The notes beneath the pieces were generated by a model that saw nothing but the letters and a program-made list of their open reading frames with translations, ran no database searches and was not told the DNA's origin. A stretch of 64,000 nucleotides of DNA from Thiosulfatihalobacter marinus (GTDB lineage: Bacteria; Pseudomonadota; Alphaproteobacteria; Rhodobacterales; Rhodobacteraceae): assembly GCF_016019955.1 (NCBI RefSeq), contig NZ_JAECRZ010000006.1, positions 62,001 to 126,000 of the forward strand, given 5' to 3'. The translations under genes were made by a program, and so were the position numbers. Each line of letters opens with the position of its first letter. The stretch's first letter is position 1. Shown here piece by piece: positions 7,390 to 15,302 of the stretch.

Positions 7390-9207
7390 ATGGAGCGAAC
7401 ACCTTTCAGAACATGGGCCGAAACGGCCCCCCGCCTTGTCGCCGTTGCCGCAGGTCGCGACGCTGCCGACTCCGTTATTCGCAATGGCCAATGGGTCAAC
7501 GTGCATACGCGCGAGATTCTGCACGATCACGACATCGCCATGGCCGAGGGCCGCATCGCCTATGTCGGCCCCGATGCCGCGCATTGCATTGGCCCCGACA
7601 CCGAGATCATCGAGGCAAACGGCCGGTTCATGATCCCCGGCCTGTGCGATGCACATATGCATATCGAATCCGGGATGCTCACCCCGGCGGAATTTGCCCG
7701 CGCGGTGATCCCGCATGGCACCACCACCATGTTCACCGACCCGCACGAGATTGCCAATGTCCTGGGGCTTGAAGGCGTGCGCATGATGCATGACGAGGCG
7801 CTGATGCAGCCCGTCAATATCTTCACCCAGATGCCGTCCTGTGCGCCCTCCGCGCCCGGGCTGGAGACCACCGGTTATGAAATCGGGCCCGATGACGTGG
7901 CCGCGGCGATGGGCTGGCCGGGCATTGTCGGGCTGGGCGAGATGATGAATTTTCCCGGCGTGGTGAATGGCTCGCAACAGATGCTGGCCGAAATCGCCGC
8001 CACCCAGAACGCCGGCAAGACCGTGGGCGGCCATTATGCCAGCCCCGATCTTGGCCCCGCCTTCCACGCCTATGCCGCCGGCGGTCCGGCCGACGATCAC
8101 GAAGGCACCAGCGAAGCCGACGCCATTGCCCGTGTGCGCCAGGGAATGCGCGCGATGATGCGGCTGGGCAGCGCGTGGTACGACGTCGAAAGCCAGATCA
8201 CCGCCGTCACCGAAAAGGGCCTTGATCCGCGAGGCTTCATCCTGTGCACCGATGATTGCCATTCCGGCACCCTGGTCAATGACGGGCACATGAACCGCGT
8301 GGTGCGCCACGCGATTGCCTGCGGCTGCGATCCGGTCGTGGCACTGCAAATGGCCACGCTCAACACCGCCACCCATTTCGGGCTGGAACGGGAACTTGGC
8401 TCAATCACACCCGGTCGGCGCGCCGACGTGATCCTGACCTCCGATCTGACAACGCTGCCCATCGAACATGTCATCGCCCGTGGCCAGACCGTGGCGCGGA
8501 ATGGCAAGATCACCGTGGACTGTCCGCATTACGCCTGGCCCGATCATGCACGCCAAACCGTGCGGCTTGGCCCTGACCGCACAGCCACCGATTTCGACAT
8601 CCCCGCCCCCGAAGGCGCAACCGGGGTGATTGCCAACATCATCGGCGTGGTCGAAAACCAGGCCCCGACCAAGGCCCTGACCGCCACGGTGCCCGTGCGA
8701 GGAGGGCGCGTCGCGCCCGAGGAGTTGCCCGCCGGAGCCGACATTTGCCAGATCGCGCTGGTCGAACGCCACCGCGCCACGGGCGCCACGGTCAACGCGC
8801 TGGTTTCGGGCTTTGGCTATTGCGGCAACATGGCGATGGCCAGCACCGTCGCCCATGACAGCCACCACATGATCGTGGTTGGCACCTGCCGCGAGAACAT
8901 GGCCCTGGCCGCCAACCGGCTGGGCGCGGTGGGCGGCGGCGTGACCGTGTTCCGCGACGGGCAGGAGAATGCGCTGGTCGAACTGCCCATTGCCGGCCTG
9001 ATGTCCGACAGCCCGGCACAGGACGTGGCGGCCAAGGCAGACAGGTTGGGAGAGGCGATGGCGGCCTGCGGCTGTGGCCTCAACAACGCCTATATGCAAC
9101 ATTCCCTGCTGGCGCTTGTCGTCATCCCCGACCTGCGCATCTCTGATCTCGGCCTGGTCGATGTCACCAAATTCGAACTCACCCCCGTCATCAAGGCTGT
9201 CCAATGA
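7390..9207 (+). CDS. ade: adenine deaminase
   Basis: The 605-aa protein matches the bacterial adenine deaminase (Ade/AdeC, amidohydrolase superfamily) in length and layout. An N-terminal beta-sandwich is followed by the metal-binding DAHMHIESG motif. GTTTMFTDPHEIANV comes next, then a later CTDDCHSG with the catalytic aspartate region, and the family-specific C-terminal domain with SGFGYCGNMAMASTVAHDSHH. It hydrolyses adenine to hypoxanthine and ammonia in the cytoplasm. Its stop overlaps the start of the AMP nucleosidase gene (ATGA at 9204-9207), so the two are translationally coupled. Together they would take AMP to adenine and then hypoxanthine. Confidence 0.95.
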   Translation: MERTPFRTWAETAPRLVAVAAGRDAADSVIRNGQWVNVHTREILHDHDIAMAEGRIAYVGPDAAHCIGPDTEIIEANGRFMIPGLCDAHMHIESGMLTPAEFARAVIPHGTTTMFTDPHEIANVLGLEGVRMMHDEALMQPVNIFTQMPSCAPSAPGLETTGYEIGPDDVAAAMGWPGIVGLGEMMNFPGVVNGSQQMLAEIAATQNAGKTVGGHYASPDLGPAFHAYAAGGPADDHEGTSEADAIARVRQGMRAMMRLGSAWYDVESQITAVTEKGLDPRGFILCTDDCHSGTLVNDGHMNRVVRHAIACGCDPVVALQMATLNTATHFGLERELGSITPGRRADVILTSDLTTLPIEHVIARGQTVARNGKITVDCPHYAWPDHARQTVRLGPDRTATDFDIPAPEGATGVIANIIGVVENQAPTKALTATVPVRGGRVAPEELPAGADICQIALVERHRATGATVNALVSGFGYCGNMAMASTVAHDSHHMIVVGTCRENMALAANRLGAVGGGVTVFRDGQENALVELPIAGLMSDSPAQDVAAKADRLGEAMAACGCGLNNAYMQHSLLALVVIPDLRISDLGLVDVTKFELTPVIKAVQ

Positions 9208-10682
9208 CCCCCCAGCATATCCCCGTGCTTTCCCCCGACGTGCCGGCCCCGCGCAGCTATACCGACGCGGCCGAGGCCGTCACCCGGCTGATCGAACTAT
9301 ACGATACCGCCATCGCCTTTCTGTGCGATCAATTCCGCGCCACGCTGCAAAGCGGCCCCGAAGGCCACCGCGTGCGCGCCTTCTACCCGGAAATCCGCAT
9401 CACCACGACCAGCTTTGCCCAGGTCGATTCCCGCCTGTCCTACGGCCATGTGGCGGAACCGGGCGTGCACGCGGCCACCATCACCCGGCCCGATCTGTTC
9501 CGCAACTACCTGACCCAGCAGATCAGGCTGCTGCTGGACAATCACAATGTCCCGGTCACGATCCGCGCCTCGGAAACCCCGATTCCGGTGCATTTCGCCG
9601 TGTCTTCGGAAACCGATCTGACCGTTCCCCAGGAAGGCGCCACCGCCTTTACCCTGCGCGACATCTTCGACGTGCCGGACCTGTCGACAACCAATGACGA
9701 CATTGTCAACGGCATGTACACCCATGACGAAAACGGCATTGGCCCGCTGGCGCCATTCACCGCCCAGCGCATCGACTATTCGCTGGCCCGCCTGTCCCAT
9801 TACACCGCCACCGACCCGCGGCATTTCCAGAACCACGTGCTGTTCACCAACTACCAGTTCTACGTGACCGAATTCGAATCCTACGCCCGCCAGGTGCTGG
9901 CCGATCCCAAGTCGGGCTATTCCAGCTTTGTCAGTACCGGCAACGTGGAAATCACCGATCCCGAGGCGCCGATCGCCCCGGTCGACAAGCAGCCTCAGAT
10001 GCCCACCTATCACCTCAAACGCCCCGACGGGTCGGGCATCACGCTGGTCAATATCGGCGTCGGACCGTCCAATGCCAAAACCGCAACCGATCATATCGCG
10101 GTGCTGCGCCCCCATGCCTGGGTCATGGTGGGCCATTGCGCGGGCTTGCGCAATTCACAGTCCCTGGGGGATTTTGTCCTTGCCCATGCCTATCTGCGCG
10201 AGGATCACGTGCTGGACGATGACCTGCCTGTCTGGGTGCCGATCCCGGCCCTGGCCGAGGTGCAGATCGCGCTGGAACAGGCGGTGGCCGACGTGACCGA
10301 CCTCAAGGGCTACGATCTCAAGCGCGTCATGCGCACCGGCACCGTCGCCACCATCGATAACCGCAACTGGGAACTGCGGGAACATACCGGCCCGGTGCAG
10401 CGCCTGTCGCAATCGCGCGCCATCGCCCTTGACATGGAAAGCGCGACCATCGCCGCCAATGGCTATCGCTTCCGCGTGCCCTATGGCACGCTGCTTTGCG
10501 TCAGCGACAAACCGCTGCACGGCGAATTGAAGCTTCCCGGCATGGCCTCGGACTTTTACAAAACCCAGGTCGCGCGCCACTTGATGATCGGCATTCGCGC
10601 CATGGAAACCCTGCGCGAGATGCCGCTGGAACGCCTTCACAGCCGGAAATTGCGCAGCTTTGACGAGACCGCGTTCCTTTGA
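9204..10682 (+). CDS. amn: AMP nucleosidase
   Basis: The 492-aa product has an N-terminal regulatory domain followed by a nucleoside-phosphorylase-like catalytic domain. The catalytic region includes ITLVNIGVGPSNAKTATDHIAVLRPHAWVMVGHCAGLR and, near the end, MESATIAANGYRFRVPYGTLLCVSDKPLHGE. It cleaves AMP to adenine and ribose 5-phosphate. The preceding adenine deaminase supplies the next step, and both are likely expressed from a promoter upstream of 7390. Length and motif order agree with full-length Amn. Confidence 0.95.
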   Translation: MTPQHIPVLSPDVPAPRSYTDAAEAVTRLIELYDTAIAFLCDQFRATLQSGPEGHRVRAFYPEIRITTTSFAQVDSRLSYGHVAEPGVHAATITRPDLFRNYLTQQIRLLLDNHNVPVTIRASETPIPVHFAVSSETDLTVPQEGATAFTLRDIFDVPDLSTTNDDIVNGMYTHDENGIGPLAPFTAQRIDYSLARLSHYTATDPRHFQNHVLFTNYQFYVTEFESYARQVLADPKSGYSSFVSTGNVEITDPEAPIAPVDKQPQMPTYHLKRPDGSGITLVNIGVGPSNAKTATDHIAVLRPHAWVMVGHCAGLRNSQSLGDFVLAHAYLREDHVLDDDLPVWVPIPALAEVQIALEQAVADVTDLKGYDLKRVMRTGTVATIDNRNWELREHTGPVQRLSQSRAIALDMESATIAANGYRFRVPYGTLLCVSDKPLHGELKLPGMASDFYKTQVARHLMIGIRAMETLREMPLERLHSRKLRSFDETAFL

Positions 10683-10826
10683 CCCGGCGGAAACCCGGTA
10701 AAAACTGGCCAAAAACCCCTTAAAAGGACTGTTTTTTGGTACACTATTGATTGTGTTTACATACCATATCCCGTTAAATGCCCGCCACGAGGCCCAAGAA
10801 ATCGGGCAGACCAAGGAGACCTGAAA

Positions 10827-11114
10827 ATGGCAAAACCGATGACCAAGACCCAACTCGTTGCCGCTCTGGCCGAGGAAATGGGCTCTGACAAGAAATCCGC
10901 AGGCGCCGCCCTCGAAGCCGTGTGCGCGCTGATCACCCGCGAAGTATCCGCCGGCGGCGCTGTGACTCTGCCCGGTGTCGGCAAGATCTACTGCCGCGAA
11001 CGCCCCGAGCGTATGGTGCGCAACCCCGCCACCGGCGAACAGATCAAGAAAGAGGCCGACAAGGTGGTCAAGATGACCATCGCCAAGGCGCTGAAAGACA
11101 GCGTCAACGGCTAA
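10827..11114 (+). CDS. HU-family DNA-binding protein
   Basis: The 95-aa basic protein has the HU/IHF fold. Helices (MTKTQLVAALAEEMGSDKKSAGAALEAV) are followed by a beta-arm and RNPATGEQIKKEADK, where the R-N-P tip inserts into DNA. HU bends and compacts DNA as a dimer. An AAGGAG site lies just before the ATG. The 144-bp upstream gap (10683-10826) is AT-rich for this window. It contains TTGGTA with TACATA 16 bases later as a weak sigma70-like candidate, but I do not rely on it. The gene is monocistronic and ends at a strong terminator. Confidence 0.92.
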   Translation: MAKPMTKTQLVAALAEEMGSDKKSAGAALEAVCALITREVSAGGAVTLPGVGKIYCRERPERMVRNPATGEQIKKEADKVVKMTIAKALKDSVNG

Positions 11115-11136
11115 GCCTTGCCTTGACGGGAAACAA

Positions 11137-11165
11137 AAGGGTCGCCCTCGGGCGGCCCTTTTTTG
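11137..11165. terminator. rho-independent terminator between HU and Crp/Fnr genes
   Basis: A 10-bp GC-rich stem (11137-11146 with 11151-11160, one G-T pair) closes a CTCG loop and is followed by a run of T. The A-rich flank on the other side makes it usable for the convergent Crp/Fnr gene as well. Confidence 0.88.
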
Positions 11166-11190
11166 TTTGCGCCTTGCGTGCGCCCGCCTC

Positions 11191-11877
11191 CTATCGCCCT
11201 CCCTGGGCGCCGGTCCAGTCCCGCAGCGCGGCAATGTCGTCGATCTCGATCTCGCGCATCGCGCTGCGCACCCCGGCCCGCTTCAGCCGCGCAAAGGCGC
11301 GCGACAGGCTCTCGGGCTTCATGCCCAGCATCCCGGCCAGAACCACCTTGCCGAACGGCAGCGCAACATTATGCGCGTCGCCGGTCTCGTCGGACAGTTT
11401 CAGAAGAAATTCGCCCAACCGTTGAGTCGCGGTCTTGACCTTCAGCGCCTCGATCTGCGCCGTCATGGCGTCCATATGTAGCTGTGCCGCCGACAGAACC
11501 GCCGCCGAAATCTCGGCACGCGCATTGGCACAGAAACAGATGTCGGTCAGGTTCAGCAACAACAGTTCGGCATCCGTCACCGCCTCGGCGGAACTGGCGC
11601 TGACACCGCCCAGCAAAGCCGAAACCTCGTCAAAGCTTTCCCCATTGCCAAGGGTGTTGACGACGGCCTCATGCCCGTCTTCGCTCACCCGGAACAGCTT
11701 GACCCAGCCGGATGCCACGATCTTGAGTGTCCCCGCCGGTTCACCTTGCAGGCCCAGCAGTTCGCCGCGCGCCATGTTGCGCCGGCGCGCCCGGCTCAGC
11801 AGACAGTCGCGCACTTCGGGCGTCAGGGCGCCAAGAAGCCGACATTTCGCAACAATTTCCGAATCAATTGATGTCAT
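11191..11877 (-). CDS. Crp/Fnr family transcriptional regulator
   Basis: The 228-aa protein has an N-terminal cyclic-nucleotide-binding-like beta-barrel (about 20-125). A dimer helix and a C-terminal winged helix follow, with recognition helix ESLSRAFARLKRAGV. The E-x-x-S-R pattern is the one that reads TTGA half-sites in FNR/Dnr proteins. The N-terminal four-cysteine cluster motif of FNR is absent, so it is not an oxygen-sensing Fe-S FNR; a Dnr/Nnr-like NO or haem sensor, or another subgroup, is possible. A perfect TTGA-N6-TCAA site lies about 66 bp upstream of its start. The gene is convergent with the HU gene. Confidence 0.85.
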   Translation of the reverse strand: MTSIDSEIVAKCRLLGALTPEVRDCLLSRARRRNMARGELLGLQGEPAGTLKIVASGWVKLFRVSEDGHEAVVNTLGNGESFDEVSALLGGVSASSAEAVTDAELLLLNLTDICFCANARAEISAAVLSAAQLHMDAMTAQIEALKVKTATQRLGEFLLKLSDETGDAHNVALPFGKVVLAGMLGMKPESLSRAFARLKRAGVRSAMREIEIDDIAALRDWTGAQGGR

Positions 11878-11936
11878 GCCGTGCGTGCTCTCCGTTCAAC
11901 TTACGGCAGTAATAAGGTGTGCGCGAGATGTTGAAA

Positions 11937-11950
11937 TTGAGCCAGATCAA
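11937..11950. promoter_or_regulatory. FNR/Dnr-type binding site (TTGA-N6-TCAA)
   Basis: The sequence TTGAGCCAGATCAA is an exact match to the FNR-family consensus palindrome. It is centred about 66 bp upstream of the minus-strand Crp/Fnr regulator start and about 53 bp downstream of the end of the VOC gene. It most likely controls the regulator gene, either by autoregulation or by an oxygen-sensing FnrL. No transcription start is known. Confidence 0.7.
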
Positions 11951-11996
11951 TGTGACGAAAATTCGCACCAGCCCCGAATCGGCAGAAAATGGCCGA

Positions 11997-12389
11997 TCAT
12001 GTCGTGGGCAACGTCCGACCGTCCAGAAAGGTCTGGACCTCTATCGCATAGCCGTTCGGATCCATACAGAAGAATGAATAGATCGCGAACCGGTCCAGCC
12101 GCTCTGGCGCGCCCCTGGTGGGTGCCCCGGCGGCCACAATGCGCGCATACCACGCGTCCACCGCGCCGATACCGTCCACAAGGATCGTGATCATGCCGCC
12201 CTCGGGCTGCACCACGCGGTCCGCAAACGCCCGGCACACCCCGATGAACGCGCCCGGCGCGGTCTCAAGGATCACCGCCGCCCCGGCATCGCGCGCCACG
12301 CTCAGCCCCAAAACGTCGCGGTAAAAGGCAACCGTGTCCGCAAGCTCCCCGGTATAGACCCAGGCGATTTGCCCGATCGGGGCGCTCAT
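11997..12389 (-). CDS. VOC/glyoxalase family protein
   Basis: The start is the ATG at 12389, which overlaps the stop of the upstream ion-channel gene (ATGA, 12386-12389); a longer in-frame reading runs antisense-like through the channel gene and is not real. The 130-aa product begins MSAPIGQIAWVYTGELADTV and has the VOC pattern FYRDVLGLSV, ending CMDPNGYAIEVQTF, which supplies the usual terminal glutamate. Function unknown. Translational coupling to a potassium channel is the notable context. Confidence 0.8.
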   Translation of the reverse strand: MSAPIGQIAWVYTGELADTVAFYRDVLGLSVARDAGAAVILETAPGAFIGVCRAFADRVVQPEGGMITILVDGIGAVDAWYARIVAAGAPTRGAPERLDRFAIYSFFCMDPNGYAIEVQTFLDGRTLPTT

Positions 12390-13036
12390 GCCAGCCGGCT
12401 CACGCTGCGCCCGATAAAGATCGCCACGAACATCGTGCCCGCCACGGCCTGAAGCCCGGTCAACATGCGCGGCAGGTCGGCCGCCGGGCTGATCTCGCCA
12501 TAGCCCACCGTCGTCATGGTGATCATGCTGAAATACATGAACACCCCACGTGTGTTGTCGCCCACAGTGTCGGGCAGGTTGAACGACCCGGGCGAGACCG
12601 CCTCGATCCGCCAATAGATCAGCCCCCAGATCACCGCCATCAGCAGATAGCTGAACACGCCGCTGGCCAGCCGCTCGTATTCCGCGTGAACCGGTGCGAA
12701 CAGCTGGCGAAACCCGATGATCATACAGCCAAACAGCAGCACCGCGCCGGTCGTCACCATCAGCACATTCACCTGCGGGCCGGGCCGGACTTCGCTCAGT
12801 ACCACCAGCACGAACCACACCGCCACGGGCACGGCCATCACCGTGCGCAACCACGTGCGCCGGTCGGTCGCGCCAACCACGCCCAGAAACAGCAGGCTGT
12901 TGGCCACAAGGGTCAGCTGACCCAGCCGCGGCAGCCGGTTTTCAAATCCGCTCATCCCGATCAGGAACACCAGGATCGTCAGCAATATGGTCCATCGATT
13001 ATTTGCCAGCAGCATGCCGATTGTCCGATCCCGCAT
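12386..13036 (-). CDS. two-pore-helix-type potassium channel family protein
   Basis: The 216-aa membrane protein has hydrophobic segments at about 16-30, 42-56, 66-82, 92-110 and 126-142. A pore helix follows, with the K+ selectivity filter TTVGYG (residues 175-180), and then a last helix (about 192-208). The filter is the canonical potassium signature. No RCK/TrkA-N regulatory domain or voltage-sensor arginines are evident, so it is a small ungated-looking channel of the Ion_trans_2 family. It is co-translated with a VOC-fold gene. Confidence 0.85.
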   Translation of the reverse strand: MRDRTIGMLLANNRWTILLTILVFLIGMSGFENRLPRLGQLTLVANSLLFLGVVGATDRRTWLRTVMAVPVAVWFVLVVLSEVRPGPQVNVLMVTTGAVLLFGCMIIGFRQLFAPVHAEYERLASGVFSYLLMAVIWGLIYWRIEAVSPGSFNLPDTVGDNTRGVFMYFSMITMTTVGYGEISPAADLPRMLTGLQAVAGTMFVAIFIGRSVSRLA

Positions 13037-13143
13037 TTTTTCGGTTCCCCCTCAACAAGTTGTCATGCCAAACTGGCCCGGAATGGCCCGCGCCGAGGAG
13101 CACCCTAGACGCAAGCGGCCAGACAAGGGAAGGTTATTTGAGC

Positions 13144-14241
13144 ATGAATGAACTTAACGAAAGACGCATTATCGATCTCGGGATACGCCTGCTGTTTCTG
13201 GCACTGTTCCTGTATGCCGCAATCGCCATTGTCGCGCCGCTGGCCGGGATCGTGCTTTGGGCCGTGATTCTGGCGGTCGCGGTCTATCCGGTCTTTGACT
13301 GGCTGGCCCGTGTGCTGGGCGGGCGGCGCGTCTGGGCCGCCACCCTTCTGGTGCTGATCGGCCTGGCCTTTACCATCGGCCCGCTGGCCGCCTCTGCGGT
13401 GGCGCTGGCCGAATATGTCACCCGCCTTACCCAACACGTCGCCGACGGCACCTTTCGCCTGCCGCCCCTGCCCGACAGGTTGGACAACTGGGAGGTCATG
13501 GGCCCCAAAATCAAGGAGATCTGGGCCCTGTTCGACACCAATATCGGCGTCGCCATGGACAAGTACGGATCGGTCCTGATCAATCTTGGAACGGCCGTTC
13601 TGACCCGCCTGGCCGGGCTTGGCATCGGGCTGCTGGCCATGGCGCTGTCCGTGATCGTCATGGGGCTGTTGCTGTTGCCCGGGCCGGTTCTGGGCAGGAT
13701 GGCGCGCAACTTCGGCAATCGCGTGTTTGCCCCCAAAGGCAGCGAATTTGTCGATCTGGCCGCCGCCACCGTTCGCAACGTGTCGCGCGGCGTGCTGGGC
13801 GTGGCCGCGATCCAGGCGTTTCTGGCCGGGGTGGTGATGTTCCTTTTCGGTGTCGAAATGGCCGGCCCGCTGGCGCTGATCTGCCTGATCCTGGGCATTG
13901 TCCAGATCGGCCCCGCGCCGGTCATCCTGCCCGTGATCCTCTGGGCGTTCTCGTCCATGCCGACCGGCCTGGCGATCCTGTTCGCCGCCATCATGATCCC
14001 GGTCATGATCATGGACAATTTCCTGCGCCCGATCTTTATCGCGCGCGGCCTGCAAACCCCGATTGTCGTGATCCTTGTCGGGGTGATCGGCGGCGTGCTG
14101 TCGGCAGGCATCGTCGGGATCTTCATAGGCCCCGTGATCCTGTCGGTATTTTATGAACTGGTCATGGCCTGGATGAACACCGATCTTGCCTCAGCTCCGA
14201 CAGACCCCAAGACAAAAGACGCAACCGGAACAACCCCATGA
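13144..14241 (+). CDS. AI-2E family transporter (PerM/YdiK family)
   Basis: The ATG at 13144 was preferred over an upstream in-frame codon because AAGGGAAGG precedes it. The 365-aa protein has about eight membrane segments in the arrangement of the AI-2 exporter superfamily. Two helices are at the N-terminus, a soluble stretch spans about 100-180, and the remaining helices end in GPVILSVFYELVMAW. Family members export autoinducer-2 or other small molecules, or act in Na+/H+ exchange; the substrate here is unknown. It overlaps the HlyD gene by 4 bp (ATGA), making a three-gene efflux operon with it and the following membrane protein. Confidence 0.87.
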   Translation: MNELNERRIIDLGIRLLFLALFLYAAIAIVAPLAGIVLWAVILAVAVYPVFDWLARVLGGRRVWAATLLVLIGLAFTIGPLAASAVALAEYVTRLTQHVADGTFRLPPLPDRLDNWEVMGPKIKEIWALFDTNIGVAMDKYGSVLINLGTAVLTRLAGLGIGLLAMALSVIVMGLLLLPGPVLGRMARNFGNRVFAPKGSEFVDLAAATVRNVSRGVLGVAAIQAFLAGVVMFLFGVEMAGPLALICLILGIVQIGPAPVILPVILWAFSSMPTGLAILFAAIMIPVMIMDNFLRPIFIARGLQTPIVVILVGVIGGVLSAGIVGIFIGPVILSVFYELVMAWMNTDLASAPTDPKTKDATGTTP

Positions 14242-15302
14242 AAAACGCCTTCTGGACAACCCTTGCCATCCTGGGCGTGATCCTCGGCTGGTACCTGGCT
14301 GCCGACCGGATCACACCCTTTACCAGCAACGCCCGCGTCAAGGCGATCATCACCCCGATCACGCCACAGGTTTCCGGGTCTGTCACCGAAATCCGCGTCA
14401 GCAACGGACAGATCGTCGAGGCCGGCGCCGTTTTGGCGGTGATCGATCCGCGTCCCTATGAAAACCGCCGCGACAAGGCGCGGGCCGATCTGGCCAGCGC
14501 CATTCAGGATGTGGGCGCCGGGTCCGCCGGCGTGGAAAGCGCCCAGGCCATGTTGTCTCGGGCGCAGGCCGATCTGGAGACCGAGAAACTCCAGGCAAGC
14601 CGCGTCTTCGAACTCGAGGCAAAGGGGCTGATCGCCGTGGCCAAGGCCGACGAATCCCGCCGCCGCCTGTCCGAACGCGAGGCCGATGTCGAACGGGCCC
14701 AGGCCGATCTTGAAAGCGCCAAGGCATCCTTGGGCAGCGTCGATCAGAACAACCCGCGCATTCAAAGGGCGCTGGCAGATCTGGCCGATGCGGAACTGAA
14801 ACTGGGCTGGACGACCCTGACCGCCCCGGCGCGCGGCGGCATTTCCGATCTTGATATCGCCGCGGGCAGCTATGCCAGCGCGGGCAGGAACCTGATGACA
14901 TTCATCGATGCCAATAATGTCTGGGTCGAGGCCTACATGACGGAAAACAATCTGGGCAATGTCGATATCGGCGATCCCGCTGACGTGGTGCTGGACATGC
15001 ATCCGGGGCGCGTCTTCAAAGGCAAGGTTGCCAGCTTCAGCGGCGGCAGTTCGGACGGCACCTCCACCAAACCCGGAGAACTGGCCTCGGTGCCGCGTGC
15101 CGCCGGGTGGCTGCGCACACCCCAGCGCCTGCCGGTGCGCATCGTGCTGCCCGGCTATACGTCAGGGGACGAGACCGATGATGTGCGTTTCAACGTCAAC
15201 GGGCAGGCGGATGTGATCGTCTACACGAACGACAACGTGCTTCTGAACACGCTCGCGCGCGCCTATATCCGCGTGGTATCGTGGTTCTCCTATGCCTATT
15301 GA
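14238..15302 (+). CDS. HlyD/EmrA-type membrane fusion protein
   Basis: The 354-aa protein has one N-terminal membrane anchor (about 5-22). A biotinyl-lipoyl-like half-motif (PQVSGSVTEIRVSNGQIVEAGAVLAVIDPRPYE) follows, then a long alanine-rich coiled-coil hairpin (about 80-165), a second lipoyl half and a beta-barrel domain. This is the periplasmic adaptor layout of HlyD_D23-type efflux systems. Its start overlaps the AI-2E transporter stop, and its end overlaps the next gene by 11 bp, so adaptor and pump are co-translated. Confidence 0.9.
   Translation: MKNAFWTTLAILGVILGWYLAADRITPFTSNARVKAIITPITPQVSGSVTEIRVSNGQIVEAGAVLAVIDPRPYENRRDKARADLASAIQDVGAGSAGVESAQAMLSRAQADLETEKLQASRVFELEAKGLIAVAKADESRRRLSEREADVERAQADLESAKASLGSVDQNNPRIQRALADLADAELKLGWTTLTAPARGGISDLDIAAGSYASAGRNLMTFIDANNVWVEAYMTENNLGNVDIGDPADVVLDMHPGRVFKGKVASFSGGSSDGTSTKPGELASVPRAAGWLRTPQRLPVRIVLPGYTSGDETDDVRFNVNGQADVIVYTNDNVLLNTLARAYIRVVSWFSYAY

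Noticed and set aside
13105-14055. A 316-aa open frame on the minus strand across the AI-2E transporter gene
   Set aside because: It is rich in D, H, Q and R repeats, has no conserved motifs, and mirrors the codon pattern of the plus-strand membrane protein; it is an antisense shadow in GC-rich DNA.
13144-14241. The AI-2E transporter as evidence of AI-2 quorum sensing
   Set aside because: Most members of this family have other or unknown substrates and no luxS or lsr-type gene is present in the window.
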